DNA from: Prochlorococcaceae cyanobacterium jk18x22bins.40
GTDB lineage: Bacteria > Cyanobacteriota > Cyanobacteriia > PCC-6307 > Cyanobiaceae
Assembly (NCBI GenBank): GCA_022826155.1
Contig: JAJDVL010000037.1
Span: 1 to 64,000, forward strand
Direction of reading: 5' to 3'
DNA: 64,000 nt
Positions 26,678 through 36,544 of this stretch are shown in pieces (the stretch's first letter is position 1; every line of letters starts with the position of its first letter). Position numbers and translations under genes: made by a program. Under the pieces are notes generated by a model that searched no databases, was not told where the DNA came from, and was given only the letters and a program-made list of their open reading frames with translations.

Positions 26678-27422
26678 ACCCCCTTCCCCCACCCCCCAGC
26701 GCCAGGCCCGGCTCCAGGCTCTGTTGCAGCGCCTCGGCCTGGATTCCCTCTGTCATCCCCCGGCACTGGCGTTGGTGGAGGAAGCCCTGACCCACCGCTC
26801 CGCAGGCTTGGCCATCGACAACGAGCGGCTGGAGTTCCACGGGGATGCGGTGCTCCGCCTGCTGGCGTCCAGCTTCCTGCGTCAACACTGGCCGGAACTC
26901 CCTGTGGGTGAATTGTCTCGAGTGCGTAGCCAATTGGTGAGTAACCGGGAGTTGGTCCGCCTGGGCCAGGCCATGGATCTCCAACCCTTGATCCACATGG
27001 GGGTTCACGCCCGGCGCGATCCCGCCGCAACCACAGCCATCCTGGCGCGAAGCTGTGAAGCCTTACTGGGGGGGCTCCATGAGGCCCTGCGGCTTGGGGG
27101 TGGGGACGGGTTGCGGGAACTGTACCCCTGGCTGGAATCCCGTTGGCTGCCACTGACCCAGGAATTGCTGAGCCGGCCCCAACTCCACCATTGGAAAACG
27201 GCACTCCAGGAATGGAGCCAGGCGACCCATGCCTGCTTGCCCACATACGTCACTGAAGAGGTGGAGTCCGTCCACGGTCATCCCCGGCGGTTTGCCGCCC
27301 AGGTACACGTGGCTGGGGAACTGCTGGGCCAGGGTCGCGGTCCCTCCCGCCGCCAAGCGGAGCAAGCCGCTGCCGCCCAGGCCTGGGCGGCGCTCCACCG
27401 CCAGCCAGCGTCCCCAGGGTGA
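26664..27422 (+). CDS. rnc: Ribonuclease III
   Basis: RNase III (252 residues) cleaves double-stranded RNA in rRNA and mRNA processing. The N-terminal nuclease domain has EEALTHRSAG, the signature NERLEFHGDAVLRLLA (with His for the usual Leu) and ILARSCEALLGG. The C-terminal double-stranded-RNA-binding domain ends GRGPSRRQAEQAAAAQAW. In the third signature the Asp equivalent to E. coli Asp114 is Arg; the Glu equivalent to Glu117 is kept. The ATG at 26664 lies inside the conserved 3' part of rnpB. The frame is open upstream only through rnpB. It is followed by polA after 65 bases. Confidence 0.9.
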   Translation: MSCFPPPSPTPQRQARLQALLQRLGLDSLCHPPALALVEEALTHRSAGLAIDNERLEFHGDAVLRLLASSFLRQHWPELPVGELSRVRSQLVSNRELVRLGQAMDLQPLIHMGVHARRDPAATTAILARSCEALLGGLHEALRLGGGDGLRELYPWLESRWLPLTQELLSRPQLHHWKTALQEWSQATHACLPTYVTEEVESVHGHPRRFAAQVHVAGELLGQGRGPSRRQAEQAAAAQAWAALHRQPASPG

Positions 27423-27487
27423 TGACGTTCGCCATGGGCACTGCACAGCCCATGGCAGGCTTGTGGTCCTGCCCTGTTGTCTCGACC

Positions 27488-30328
27488 ATGGCTGACACAC
27501 CACTTCTGCTTCTGGTGGATGGCCATTCCCTGGCGTTTCGCAGCTACTACGCACTGGGGAAGCGCAACGGGGGACTGAGCACCAGCGGTGGCATCCCCAC
27601 CAGCGTGACCCACGGTTTCCTCAAGGCGCTGCTGGAGGCTGCTCAGGAGTTGCAACCCCAGGGGGTGGTCATCACCTTTGATACCGGGCAGCCCACCTTT
27701 CGCCACCACCTGGATGCCGCCTACAAGGCCAACCGTGGGGATGCGCCGGAGGAGTTCCATCAGGACGTACATAACCTGCAATACCTGCTCCGGGAGGCAC
27801 TGAGGCTCCCCGTATGCACGGCCCCCGGCTTTGAGGCCGACGACGTCATTGCCGCCGTGGCCCGGCAGGCTGTGGAGCAGGATTGGCGGGTGCGCATCCT
27901 CAGCGGGGATCGGGACCTGTTTCAACTGGTGGACGACCAGAAGGACGTGGCCTGCCTCTACATGGGCGGTGGATCCCATGGGGGGCGTGGCATCACCATG
28001 GTGGACGAGGCGGCAGTGCTGCAGAAACTGGGGGTTGCTCCCCACCAAGTGGTTGACCTGAAGGCCCTCACCGGCGACAGCAGCGACAACATTCCCGGGG
28101 TACGGGGGATTGGCCCCAAAAGTGCCGTCACCTTATTGGCAGAGTATGGAGACCTGGACGCCATCTACAGCGCCCTGGTGACCGTCAAGCCCAGCCTCGC
28201 GAAAAAGCTGGAGGCTGATCGAGACAGCGCCTTTCGCTCCCGCACCCTGGCCCGCATTCGTGTGGACGTGCCGCTGACGGAGCCACCCCCTCTCGCCCTG
28301 GTGGGCCTGGATGCCACGGCCCTGGCCAGCCAGTTGCGCCAGTTGGAGCTGCAAAGCCTGGCCCGGCAACTGGACGCCTTTCACCGCTGCTTTGGTAGCG
28401 GCGCCATGGGGCCGCCCCATGAAAAACCCCACCAGACCCACCATGAAGCTGACCAAGCAACCCGTGGTCCCCGGCTTGCGCCCCGGTTGATCACCACGGA
28501 GGCGGCATTGGCGGCGCTGTTGGAGCGCTTGGAGGCGTCCAGAAATCCGGCGGAACCCGTGGCCCTGGATACGGAGACCACCTCCCTCAATCCCTTTCAG
28601 GCGCAACTTGTGGGCATTGGTGTCTGCTGGGGAGAGGGCAGCGATGACGTGGCCTACATCCCCCTGGGGCACCAGGACACCAAGCCCCAACTGGATTTGG
28701 GTCTGGTGCTGTCCCGCATGGCGCCCTGGCTGGCCAGTGACGAGCACCCCAAATGTCTACAAAACGCCAAATACGACCGCCTGATTCTTCTGCACCACGG
28801 CTTGCGCCTCAATGGGGTGGTCATGGATACCCTCCTGGCGGACTACCTGCTGGATCCCGCCGGTCGCCATGGTCTCAGTGATATGGCGCAGCGTTACTTC
28901 GGCTTTCTCCCCACCAGCTTCCAGGAGTTGGTGGGCAACCACAAGACAATCGCTGCTGTAGAGGCGAAGGCCGTGGCCCGATACTGCGCCATGGACGTAC
29001 ACCTGACCCGCCGTCTCACAACCATTCTCCGCCAGGCTCTGGCCACGGCAGGCCCCCAACTGGAACAGTTGTTCACCACGGTGGAGATGCCCCTTGAGTC
29101 GGTGCTGGCCCGGATGGAGGCCACCGGCGTGTCCATTGACTGCAGCTATTTGCAGACGCTCTCCGAACAACTGGCTGAGCAGTTGGAGGCGTTGGAGCAG
29201 CAGGCCCATGGAGCGGCAGGGCGCCCCTTCAATCTGGCCTCCCCCAAACAACTGGGGCAACTGTTGTTTGAGACACTCCAGTTGGATCGGCGCAAGTCCC
29301 GCAAGACCAAAATCGGCTACAGCACCGATGCCGTGGTCCTGGAGCGCTTGGCGGGGGATCATCCGGTGGTGAACATTATCCTGCAGCACCGCACCCTCAG
29401 CAAGCTGAAGGGCACCTACGTAGATGCCCTGCCGGCCCTGGTGGAGCCCACGACCTGTCGGGTGCATACGGATTTCAACCAGGCGGTCACCGCCACCGGG
29501 CGCCTCTCCAGCAGCAACCCCAATCTCCAGAACATCCCCATTCGCACGGCCTTCAGCCGTCAGGTGCGCCAAGCCTTTCTTCCCGAACCCGGTTGGCAGT
29601 TGATCAGCGCCGACTATTCCCAGATTGAATTGCGGATCCTGGCCCATCTCTGTGGGGAGCCCCTGCTGTTGGACGCCTACAACCGGGGGGACGACGTTCA
29701 TGCACTCACCGCCCAAATCCTGCTGGACAAAAAAGAGGTGAGTGCCGAAGAGCGCCGCATGGGCAAAACCATCAACTTCGGGGTGATCTACGGTATGGGC
29801 CCCCAGAGGTTTGCCCGCGCCACCGGGGTGCCCAGAGCCGAGGCGCAGGAATTCCTGGACCGCTACCACAGCCGTTACCCGCGGGTGTTTGCGTTTCTGG
29901 AGTTGCAGGAACGTCTGGCCCTCAGCCAGGGGTATGTGGAAACCCTGCTGGGGCGCCGCCGGCTGTTTCATTTTGCGCCCCAGGGGCTAGGGCGGTACCG
30001 GGGTCAGGACCCCATGGCCATTGATCTGGACCAAGCCCGCCGGGGCGGCCTGGAAGCCCAGCAGTTGCGCGCCGCCGCCAATGCCCCCATTCAAGGCTCC
30101 AGCGCCGATATCATCAAGTTGGCCATGGTGCGGCTCCACGCAGTGCTGGCGCCGTTGCCTGCCCGGCTTCTGCTCCAGGTCCATGACGAGCTGGTGCTGG
30201 AGGCGGCGCCGGAGGCCTGTGCCCAGGTCATGGACCTGGTGCGCCACACCATGGAAACCGTGTTGCCGCTGCGGGTGCCCCTCCAGGTGGAGGCCCGTTC
30301 AGGGTCCAACTGGATGGAGGCCAAGTAG
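27488..30328 (+). CDS. polA: DNA polymerase I
   Basis: PolA (946 residues) fills gaps and removes RNA primers. Three domains are visible. The 5'-3' exonuclease (residues 1-290) has [29 protein letters not shown] and [16 protein letters not shown]. The 3'-5' exonuclease retains its first acidic motif, [13 protein letters not shown], so proofreading may be active. The polymerase has [31 protein letters not shown] and [16 protein letters not shown] chose the ATG at 27488 because the family begins [14 protein letters not shown]; the open frame reaches 27419. It lies between rnc and cysS on the same strand, with spacing of 65 and 28 bases. Confidence 0.96.
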   Translation: MADTPLLLLVDGHSLAFRSYYALGKRNGGLSTSGGIPTSVTHGFLKALLEAAQELQPQGVVITFDTGQPTFRHHLDAAYKANRGDAPEEFHQDVHNLQYLLREALRLPVCTAPGFEADDVIAAVARQAVEQDWRVRILSGDRDLFQLVDDQKDVACLYMGGGSHGGRGITMVDEAAVLQKLGVAPHQVVDLKALTGDSSDNIPGVRGIGPKSAVTLLAEYGDLDAIYSALVTVKPSLAKKLEADRDSAFRSRTLARIRVDVPLTEPPPLALVGLDATALASQLRQLELQSLARQLDAFHRCFGSGAMGPPHEKPHQTHHEADQATRGPRLAPRLITTEAALAALLERLEASRNPAEPVALDTETTSLNPFQAQLVGIGVCWGEGSDDVAYIPLGHQDTKPQLDLGLVLSRMAPWLASDEHPKCLQNAKYDRLILLHHGLRLNGVVMDTLLADYLLDPAGRHGLSDMAQRYFGFLPTSFQELVGNHKTIAAVEAKAVARYCAMDVHLTRRLTTILRQALATAGPQLEQLFTTVEMPLESVLARMEATGVSIDCSYLQTLSEQLAEQLEALEQQAHGAAGRPFNLASPKQLGQLLFETLQLDRRKSRKTKIGYSTDAVVLERLAGDHPVVNIILQHRTLSKLKGTYVDALPALVEPTTCRVHTDFNQAVTATGRLSSSNPNLQNIPIRTAFSRQVRQAFLPEPGWQLISADYSQIELRILAHLCGEPLLLDAYNRGDDVHALTAQILLDKKEVSAEERRMGKTINFGVIYGMGPQRFARATGVPRAEAQEFLDRYHSRYPRVFAFLELQERLALSQGYVETLLGRRRLFHFAPQGLGRYRGQDPMAIDLDQARRGGLEAQQLRAAANAPIQGSSADIIKLAMVRLHAVLAPLPARLLLQVHDELVLEAAPEACAQVMDLVRHTMETVLPLRVPLQVEARSGSNWMEAK

Positions 30329-30356
30329 TCTGATTTGCCGACCCCATCGCTCTCCA

Positions 30357-31796
30357 GTGGTTCTCAGGCTCCACAACACCCTCACCGGTTGCCAGGAGGT
30401 GTTTACGCCCCGGCAACCACCCGCTGTCTCCATCTATTGCTGTGGGGTCACGGTGTACGACGCCTGTCACCTTGGCCATGCCCGCAGCTATATCGTCTGG
30501 GATGTCCTGCGCCGCTACTTACGTTGGCAAGGCTTTACGGTGCGGTTTATTCAGAATTTTACCGATATCGACGACAAAATTATCCGACGGGCCCAGGCCG
30601 AAGGCAGTAGCGTGGAGGTTGTCACCGAGCGGAACATTGCCGGGTTCTTTGCGGAAATGGATGCGCTCAACATCCTGCGGGCGGACAATTACCCCCGGGC
30701 CACCCGTTGCCTGGGTCAGATTCAGGCCATGATCACCCGTCTGGAGGCCAAGGGGGCAGCCTATTCTGCCGATGGGGACGTGTATTTTGCCGTGATGAAA
30801 GCCCACCAGTACGGGAAGCTGAGCGGGCGCGATCTCCAGCAGCAGCAGGAAGGGGCCAGCGGTCGTCTGGCGGCGGACGATACGGACCGCAAGTGCCATC
30901 CCTCCGATTTTGCCTTATGGAAACGGTCCCGGCCCGATGAGCCCGGTTATCCGTCCCCATGGGGGAGGGGGCGGCCCGGTTGGCATATCGAGTGTTCCGC
31001 CATGGTCCATGAGGCGTTCGGGGGGGACACCATCGATCTGCACCTGGGTGGGGCGGACCTGATCTTTCCCCACCATGAGAACGAGATCGCCCAGTCGGAA
31101 ACGGCCACGGGTCGCCCCCTGGCCAACTTCTGGCTGCACAACGGCATGGTCAACGTGGACGCGGCCAAGATGTCCAAGTCCCTGGGGAACTTCACCACCA
31201 TCCAGGCCTTACTGGACGAAGGGATACACCCCATGGCGCTGCGCCTGTTTGTTCTCCAGGCCCACTACCGCAAACCGCTGGACTTCACCCGGGAGGCCAT
31301 GGTCGCCGCCACCAGTGGCTGGGAGGGGTTGCAGGTTGCCTTGCAACTGGGGGAGCGCCACGGCGCCCGGCTGGGCTGGTGTGATACCCGACAGCGCTGC
31401 CTGGACCAGCACGAAGTCTTTGCCAGCGCCCTGGACGACGACCTCAACAGCTCCGGCGCCCTGGCAGTGCTGTTTGTTCTGGCGCGCCCCCTGCGGGCAT
31501 TGGCCCGCCGCCTGCAGCGGGGTGGGGAGGTGACGGCCCGTGATCCCGGGCTGGAGGGGAGTTGGCGCAGCCTGGTGGAATTGGCCGGGGTGTTGGGGCT
31601 GGAAGCCGGCACCGCCACGGAGACCACGTCAGTGCCTGGAGACGAAGCCATCATTGCTGCGACCCTTGAAGAGCGCCGCGTTGCTCGGCAGAACCGGGAT
31701 TTTGCGACGGCGGATCGCATCCGAGCCCAACTGCTCTCCCAGGGGATCACCCTCGTTGACCGTCCCGACGGCACCACCCACTGGCTGCGGGCTTAA
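30357..31796 (+). CDS. cysS: Cysteinyl-tRNA synthetase
   Basis: CysRS (479 residues) charges tRNA-Cys with cysteine. [21 protein letters not shown] contains the first zinc-ligand Cys and the HIGH-type [17 protein letters not shown] and [13 protein letters not shown] give further zinc ligands, and the KMSKS loop is [14 protein letters not shown] at 30357 gives the normal N-terminus [15 protein letters not shown], and no ATG is available nearby. An insert around residue 175 ([15 protein letters not shown]) is slightly longer than in E. coli but is common in cyanobacteria. Confidence 0.95.
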   Translation: MVLRLHNTLTGCQEVFTPRQPPAVSIYCCGVTVYDACHLGHARSYIVWDVLRRYLRWQGFTVRFIQNFTDIDDKIIRRAQAEGSSVEVVTERNIAGFFAEMDALNILRADNYPRATRCLGQIQAMITRLEAKGAAYSADGDVYFAVMKAHQYGKLSGRDLQQQQEGASGRLAADDTDRKCHPSDFALWKRSRPDEPGYPSPWGRGRPGWHIECSAMVHEAFGGDTIDLHLGGADLIFPHHENEIAQSETATGRPLANFWLHNGMVNVDAAKMSKSLGNFTTIQALLDEGIHPMALRLFVLQAHYRKPLDFTREAMVAATSGWEGLQVALQLGERHGARLGWCDTRQRCLDQHEVFASALDDDLNSSGALAVLFVLARPLRALARRLQRGGEVTARDPGLEGSWRSLVELAGVLGLEAGTATETTSVPGDEAIIAATLEERRVARQNRDFATADRIRAQLLSQGITLVDRPDGTTHWLRA

Positions 31797-31862
31797 CCAG
31801 CCGGTTGCACACGTGCTGTGTCTAGGTGCTGGGGTGTGATAAATTTGATTCCACGCCTGTAT

Positions 31863-31980
31863 CCGACTGCTGTGGTCGGCAGGATTGACGTTTCAGCTCA
31901 CTGCCATCAACGGCAGCAGCCTCTCCCAACGCTGCTGAAGGCCAGGCAAAGGGTTGCCGTCGTTCCCAGGACAACCCTTT
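31863..31980 (+). promoter_or_regulatory. Structured leader of deaD with competing hairpins
   Basis: The roughly 200 bases before deaD contain four possible stems: CCGAC/GTCGG at 31863-31879, CTGCC/GGCAG at 31901-31916, CAGCAG/CTGCTG at 31914-31937 and AAAGGGTTG/CAACCCTTT at 31948-31980. The second and third share bases and exclude each other. The last is a perfect 9-base stem ending 13 bases before the start codon, where it could hide the ribosome-binding site. A temperature- or helicase-responsive switch is inferred, not shown. Confidence 0.4.
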
Positions 31981-31993
31981 GTCTCTTCATCAC

Positions 31994-33634
31994 ATGACAC
32001 CCGACCCCGTGTTGTCGGCTGCTGAACCAGCCGCTGGCTTTGCTGGCTTTGGCTTGCGCGACGAACTGCTCCAGCCCCTCGTTGCCAGCGGTTATCGTCA
32101 GCCCTCCCCTGTGCAGGCCCAGGCCATCCCCCTGCTGCTGCAACGCCGTGACCTGATTGCCCAAGCCCAGACAGGGACGGGCAAGACGGCGGCCTTTGCC
32201 CTGCCCTGTCTCCACAACCTGGATGCCGAGCAACGCTGTTGTCAGGTGCTGGTGCTGACGCCCACCCGGGAGCTGGCTCTGCAGGTGGCCAAGTCTTTCG
32301 CCCGCTATGGGGCGCAACTGCCCCAGGTGCAGGTTTTGCCCGTTTATGGGGGTAGTGATTTTCGACCCCAGATTCAAGGTCTGAGGCGGGGCGCCCAGGT
32401 GGTGGTGGGAACCCCGGGGCGGATCATGGACCACATGCGTCAAGGCACCCTCAGCCTCGACGGCTTGCGCGGCCTGGTGCTGGACGAAGCCGACGAGATG
32501 CTGCGCATGGGCTTCATCGACGACGTGACCTGGATCATGGAGCGGACCCCCCCGGAGCGGCAGTTGATGCTCTTCTCCGCCACCATGCCGCCGGAGGTGC
32601 GCCAACTCTCCGGGCGCTTTCTCCGGGATCCCGCTGAGGTGACCATTGCCACCTCCAAGGCCGATACCCAGCGCATCCGCCAACAGTTACTCACGGTCCA
32701 TGCCAGCCAGAAGCTGCGGGCCCTGGTTCAGGTGCTGGACACGGAAGCCAGTGAAGCCACCATGGTGTTTGTGCGCACCAAGCAAGCGACGGTGGACGTG
32801 TCAACCGCCCTGGACAACCAGGGCTACCGCTGCGCAGCCCTCAACGGCGACGTGGCGCAAAGCCAGCGGGAGCAGGTGATTGAGCGGCTGCGCTCCGGCC
32901 GTGTGGACGTGGTGGTGGCCACAGACGTGGCGGCCCGGGGCATTGACGTGGAGCGCATCACCATGGTGATCAACTACGACGTTCCCCTGGATGCGGAGGC
33001 CTATGTTCACCGCATCGGCCGCACGGGACGAGCTGGGCGACAGGGACGGGCCCTGTTGCTGGCCACACCCCGGGAGCGTCGTCTGGTTCAGGCCATTGAG
33101 CGCGCCAATGGTCAGCAGTTGGAGATGATGGACGCCCCCGACGCCGATACGATCAATCGGCACCGGCGCCAGCGCTTCAAGGAGCGCATCCTTGGGGCGC
33201 TGGATGGGGCTGACGTGCCCGTCTTTGGGCAGTTGGTGCAGGAGTTAAGCGCAGAGAAAGGTCTGCCTGTGGAGCACATCGCCGCCGCTCTGGCCCAGTT
33301 GGTGCAGGGGGCCAAGCCGTTTGCCTGTTCTGCGGAGGAGCCTGTACTCCGCCTGAACCCACGACGCCAATCCCGGCCGCTGGCGGCCCACATGGAGCGC
33401 TACCGCATTGAGGTGGGCTGGAAACACCGGGTCAAGCCCAGCAACATTGTGGGTGCCCTGGCGAATCAAGCGGGCATTCGTGGGCAGTCCATTGGTCGGA
33501 TTCATATTTTTGATGAGCACAGCACAGTGGACCTTCCCAAGGATTTGCCTGAAGATCTGTTTGCCACGCTGCGCACCATGCGGGTGGCGAGCAAGCCTCT
33601 ACGCATCCGCAAGCTGGAGATGAGAACGGCGTAG
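31994..33634 (+). CDS. deaD: DEAD-box RNA helicase, DeaD/CsdA-CrhR type
   Basis: This ATP-dependent RNA helicase (546 residues) unwinds structured RNA during cold adaptation and ribosome assembly. Motifs in order are the Q motif (GYRQPSPVQAQAIP), AQTGTGKTAAF, PTRELALQ, TPGRIMD, DEADEML, SATMPP, TDVAARGID and HRIGRTGRAGR. The C-terminus carries a DbpA-like RNA-binding domain (MERYRIEVGWKHRVKPSNIVG, then IGRIHIFDEHSTVDLP). I chose the ATG at 31994; the frame is open to 31979. The leader is highly structured. In cyanobacteria the homologue crhR is cold- and redox-regulated. Confidence 0.93.
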   Translation: MTPDPVLSAAEPAAGFAGFGLRDELLQPLVASGYRQPSPVQAQAIPLLLQRRDLIAQAQTGTGKTAAFALPCLHNLDAEQRCCQVLVLTPTRELALQVAKSFARYGAQLPQVQVLPVYGGSDFRPQIQGLRRGAQVVVGTPGRIMDHMRQGTLSLDGLRGLVLDEADEMLRMGFIDDVTWIMERTPPERQLMLFSATMPPEVRQLSGRFLRDPAEVTIATSKADTQRIRQQLLTVHASQKLRALVQVLDTEASEATMVFVRTKQATVDVSTALDNQGYRCAALNGDVAQSQREQVIERLRSGRVDVVVATDVAARGIDVERITMVINYDVPLDAEAYVHRIGRTGRAGRQGRALLLATPRERRLVQAIERANGQQLEMMDAPDADTINRHRRQRFKERILGALDGADVPVFGQLVQELSAEKGLPVEHIAAALAQLVQGAKPFACSAEEPVLRLNPRRQSRPLAAHMERYRIEVGWKHRVKPSNIVGALANQAGIRGQSIGRIHIFDEHSTVDLPKDLPEDLFATLRTMRVASKPLRIRKLEMRTA

Positions 33635-33652
33635 GTCCCCGTTCATCTGCCC

Positions 33653-33847
33653 TTAGCGCTTTTTCTCCAGCCCCAGGTAGAGCAGGAACCACAGCAATGC
33701 CAAGGTCCCCGCACCAGCCGCCACGGCAATGCCAAGGGGATGATCCCAGCGGAGCAGACCCGCAAAGGCCACCAGCAATGCACTGCTCACCATGCGGGAG
33801 CCGTCACGGCGGTTGTCGGTGAACAGTCGCCGCAGGAACGGGAGCAT
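33653..33847 (-). CDS. Small conserved membrane protein
   Basis: This 64-residue protein begins MLPFLRRLFTDNRRDGSRM and then has two hydrophobic helices, SALLVAFAGLLRW and GIAVAAGAGTLALLWFLLYLG. It ends in a basic EKKR. The ATG at 33847 is preferred to one seven codons upstream. The pattern of a basic head and two helices is seen in small cyanobacterial envelope proteins, but I cannot name it. It lies downstream of cpeY on the same strand and is convergent with deaD. Confidence 0.58.
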   Translation of the reverse strand: MLPFLRRLFTDNRRDGSRMVSSALLVAFAGLLRWDHPLGIAVAAGAGTLALLWFLLYLGLEKKR

Positions 33848-33875
33848 GGATCTCGGGGGTGACGTCATGGAGCAG

Positions 33876-35135
33876 CTAGCGTAGAGCCTGCGCCCTCAGG
33901 GCCAAGGATGTTTGGGCCTGGCCTTGGAAAAGGGCCAGCGCCATGGCGGCGGCCCAGCGCAGTTGCTCTTCCTGGGAGGCGTCTTGTAGAGCTTGCAGGG
34001 CGTCCCGGTGGTCTGTGAGGGCCAACTCCCCCATGGCCACCGCCGCGGCAATGCGGGACTTCCTGTATTGGGGGGCTGTTGTCTCCAACCCCTGCTTCAG
34101 CCAGGCGCTCCGCTCATGGTGTCCCCCCAGGCCCACCAGGCGCATGAGCATGTAATGGCCGCCATAGTCGCTACCGTGGTGGCGGTGCAGTTGCTCCAGA
34201 ATTGCGGCCCGACTGGTTCGGGATTGTTGAAGGATGCCCGCGGCGGCGCCATATTGACAATTCTCGTCCCGTTGCAGCAATAACCGGATCCACCCGGCGG
34301 AGGTGTTTTCCGTGGGTTCGGGTTGGCCAATCAGCCGCAGCCTGCGGGGGTCGTCATGGCAGAGTTCATCCAGGAGGGCTGCCACCGGCGCTGGGGCACA
34401 TCCGTTGGCCAGGGCGCGACGGGCCAGGGAAAACGCCGTCAGCGCCCTGAGGGGCATGGAGACCGGTGTGCGCACCACTGCCGCCAAATGCTCTGGCTGG
34501 GCCGCCAGGCCCAGGTCGATCACCGCGGTTCGCCGCTGCCCCGCCTCCGGATCCTGGAGACGGCTTAACACGGGCTGCAACAGCCCTCCAGGGCCGCCCT
34601 GGCGCACCAGACAGGCCCGCGCTGCCCCGTCCAGAAGGCGATCCGGATGATTGATACAGCCCTCCACAGCATCCTTGGCCCCATGGAGCTCCAGCCGGGT
34701 GAGGCACTGAATCACGGCGCGCTGTTGAGTTCCGGGACCATGGAGCGCCCCCACCAAAGCTTCGGTGAGTTGGTCCGGGTCCATGGTTTGGCCAGCGGCC
34801 CAGAGTCGGGAGAGGCTGTTGGCGGCATTGATCACCGCCCCTGCATCACTGCTGTTCAGAGCCTCTACCGCCCGCGCCACACTGCGGGGATCAGGGCGAC
34901 GGCCCAGGGCCTCCAGGGCTTTGCGGCGTGTGAGCCGCTCATTGATGCCATGGCCACGCCATGCCGATGCCGCCAGCAGAGCGTTGAGGGATTCCGGGCT
35001 GCTGGCAGCCCCCAAGCGGGTGGCGGCAACATACTGCAGCCCAGGGTTGGGCAGTTTGGCGGTGGAGCTGTGCAGCACCTGAATGGCCTCCTGCTCGTCC
35101 AGCCAGCCGAACAGGGTGTCAAAGCGCTCAGCCAT
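33876..35135 (-). CDS. cpeY: CpeY-type phycoerythrin bilin lyase (HEAT repeats)
   Basis: This 419-residue protein of HEAT-like repeats belongs to the E/F family of phycobilin lyases, which attach phycoerythrobilin to specific cysteines of phycoerythrin subunits. The start MAERFDTLFGWLDEQEAIQVL, the NERLTRRKALEALGRRPDP tract and the repeated VINAANSLSRLWAAG-type helices match CpeY. The related MpeY/MpeU lyases of marine Synechococcus cannot be excluded. The ATG at 35135 overlaps the stop of the pentapeptide gene (ATGGCTGA). A cpeZ partner is not next to it. The subunit it modifies lies outside the window. Confidence 0.78.
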   Translation of the reverse strand: MAERFDTLFGWLDEQEAIQVLHSSTAKLPNPGLQYVAATRLGAASSPESLNALLAASAWRGHGINERLTRRKALEALGRRPDPRSVARAVEALNSSDAGAVINAANSLSRLWAAGQTMDPDQLTEALVGALHGPGTQQRAVIQCLTRLELHGAKDAVEGCINHPDRLLDGAARACLVRQGGPGGLLQPVLSRLQDPEAGQRRTAVIDLGLAAQPEHLAAVVRTPVSMPLRALTAFSLARRALANGCAPAPVAALLDELCHDDPRRLRLIGQPEPTENTSAGWIRLLLQRDENCQYGAAAGILQQSRTSRAAILEQLHRHHGSDYGGHYMLMRLVGLGGHHERSAWLKQGLETTAPQYRKSRIAAAVAMGELALTDHRDALQALQDASQEEQLRWAAAMALALFQGQAQTSLALRAQALR

Positions 35136-35784
35136 GGGCATCGCCGTGGGTGTTGATGTCCTCCAGGCTCTCGCGGGTGGTGCAGCGCGCCAGGCGATTC
35201 CAGCAGTCCAACTCTTGATAGGGCCGTGCCAGCAACTCGTCCCGCAAACCTTCCAGCCCTAGAGCTCCCGTGAATACGGATCCCGCAATGCTCCCCACTG
35301 CGGTGAAATCCGCCCCCCGCAGATCAGCGGCCCGGAAATCACAGCCCTCCAACTGGGCATAGGCAAAGCGGCTGTCCGTCAGCAGCGCACCACAGAAGCG
35401 GCTACGGCGCAGGTCCCCGTTGGCAAAGCCGATGTCTTGCATCAGGGCGCCACGGCAGTCTGCCCCACTCAGATAGACCCCCAACATGAACGCTCCCCGC
35501 AGATCCATGTCCCGCAGATCGGCAGTGTTAAGAAACGTGCCACCCAACTGTGCCCCAGGTCCCACGGCGCCGGAGCGTGCATAGGCAAAGCCTGGCGGCC
35601 AGCGGGTCAACCTGTCGTAGCGCGCCAGGCTGAGGTCGGCTCCTTCCAGGCGAGCGTCCCCCAGGTCTGCGCCCCGTAAATCGGCGCGGCAGAGCTTGAC
35701 GCCCCGCAGGTCTACTGCCCCCAGTTGGCAGCCCTGCCAGTTGGTTCCGCGTAAATCAGCGTTGTGCCGAACAGCTTCCGCCAT
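35128..35784 (-). CDS. Pentapeptide-repeat protein of the phycobilisome cluster
   Basis: This 218-residue protein contains a long run of A(D/N)LxX pentapeptides forming a right-handed quadrilateral beta-helix, for example HNADLRGTNWQGCQLGAVDL and GADLGDARLEGADLSLA. An interruption (RYDRLTRWPPGFAYARSGAV) is typical of cyanobacterial members. A short helical tail follows. The biochemical role is unknown. It is translationally coupled to the lyase gene cpeY and diverges from cpeS, so a role in phycoerythrin maturation or rod assembly is inferred. I chose the ATG at 35784; a longer frame upstream has no repeats. Confidence 0.75.
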   Translation of the reverse strand: MAEAVRHNADLRGTNWQGCQLGAVDLRGVKLCRADLRGADLGDARLEGADLSLARYDRLTRWPPGFAYARSGAVGPGAQLGGTFLNTADLRDMDLRGAFMLGVYLSGADCRGALMQDIGFANGDLRRSRFCGALLTDSRFAYAQLEGCDFRAADLRGADFTAVGSIAGSVFTGALGLEGLRDELLARPYQELDCWNRLARCTTRESLEDINTHGDAHG

Positions 35785-35939
35785 GGTGCTGCCCTGTCGT
35801 TGATGATTCGGGGCGAAGGTCAGCCGCGGCTGGTGATCCATGGGGCACGATGCTGATGCAGCCTCCCCAGCTTGTGACAGCGACAGGGCACCATGGATCT
35901 CTCTGCCATGGGTTGTTGCTTTTTTCTCCACCCCGCTCA

Positions 35940-36494
35940 ATGGCGGACTTCCTGCGCCTCAGTGCTGGCACCTGGCTATCGGTGCGCAGTGTCCATCATT
36001 TTGACTTCTCCCCGGACCAGTCCGGGGAGTCCAACCTGATCATTACCCTGCTGGAGCAGGAAGATGAGGCCGTGCAGCGGGTTTGCGCCCAACAACACGT
36101 TCCCTGCAGCGCCGCCACCATCGGGGCCCGCTTTCAGTGGCAGGGCAACCATCGGCAGGGGCCAGCCGATGAGCGCTACGGGGCTGTGCTGGTGGACCTG
36201 CCCGGTCCGCGCCAGGGCTGTGGTCGTTTGGTGCGGGACGTGGGCTATGTGGAAGCCACGCCGGTGATCAGCCCCTATCGCTTTGACGAGGATGGTCTGC
36301 TCACCATTCACACCGTCTATGACCGCAACATGGGGACCGAACGCTGCTGGTTTCTCAACGAGGACGTGCGGGTGCGGGTGGGCACGGTCCAGCTCATGGA
36401 TGGTCCCAACCTGGTGAGCTACGCCACGGAAACCCGTTGCGCCTCCCTTGCGGATCTGGAGAAGTTGCGACGTGCAGCCCAGGCCCGCTGTTAA
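35940..36494 (+). CDS. cpeS: CpcS/CpeS-type phycobiliprotein lyase
   Basis: This 184-residue lipocalin-fold lyase of the S/U family transfers phycobilin to phycobiliprotein subunits, usually at the Cys equivalent to position 82. MADFLRLSAGTWLSVRSVHHFDF, SNLIITLLEQEDEAVQ and YRFDEDGLLTIHTVYDRN with ERCWFLNEDVRVRVGTV match the family. The ATG at 35940 follows a 155-base divergent promoter region. It is 50 bases upstream of pebA and probably cotranscribed with pebA and pebB, so it would receive phycoerythrobilin directly. CpeS is preferred over CpcS because of this context. Confidence 0.83.
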   Translation: MADFLRLSAGTWLSVRSVHHFDFSPDQSGESNLIITLLEQEDEAVQRVCAQQHVPCSAATIGARFQWQGNHRQGPADERYGAVLVDLPGPRQGCGRLVRDVGYVEATPVISPYRFDEDGLLTIHTVYDRNMGTERCWFLNEDVRVRVGTVQLMDGPNLVSYATETRCASLADLEKLRRAAQARC

Positions 36495-36544
36495 AGCTCT
36501 TGGGGGTGGCCGCCTAACATGGAAGCTGCGCGTGGGCCTGGAGC

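Noticed and set aside
28757-29971. 404-codon open frame opposite polA
   Set aside because: Antisense shadow of the polymerase and exonuclease domains; no recognisable protein.
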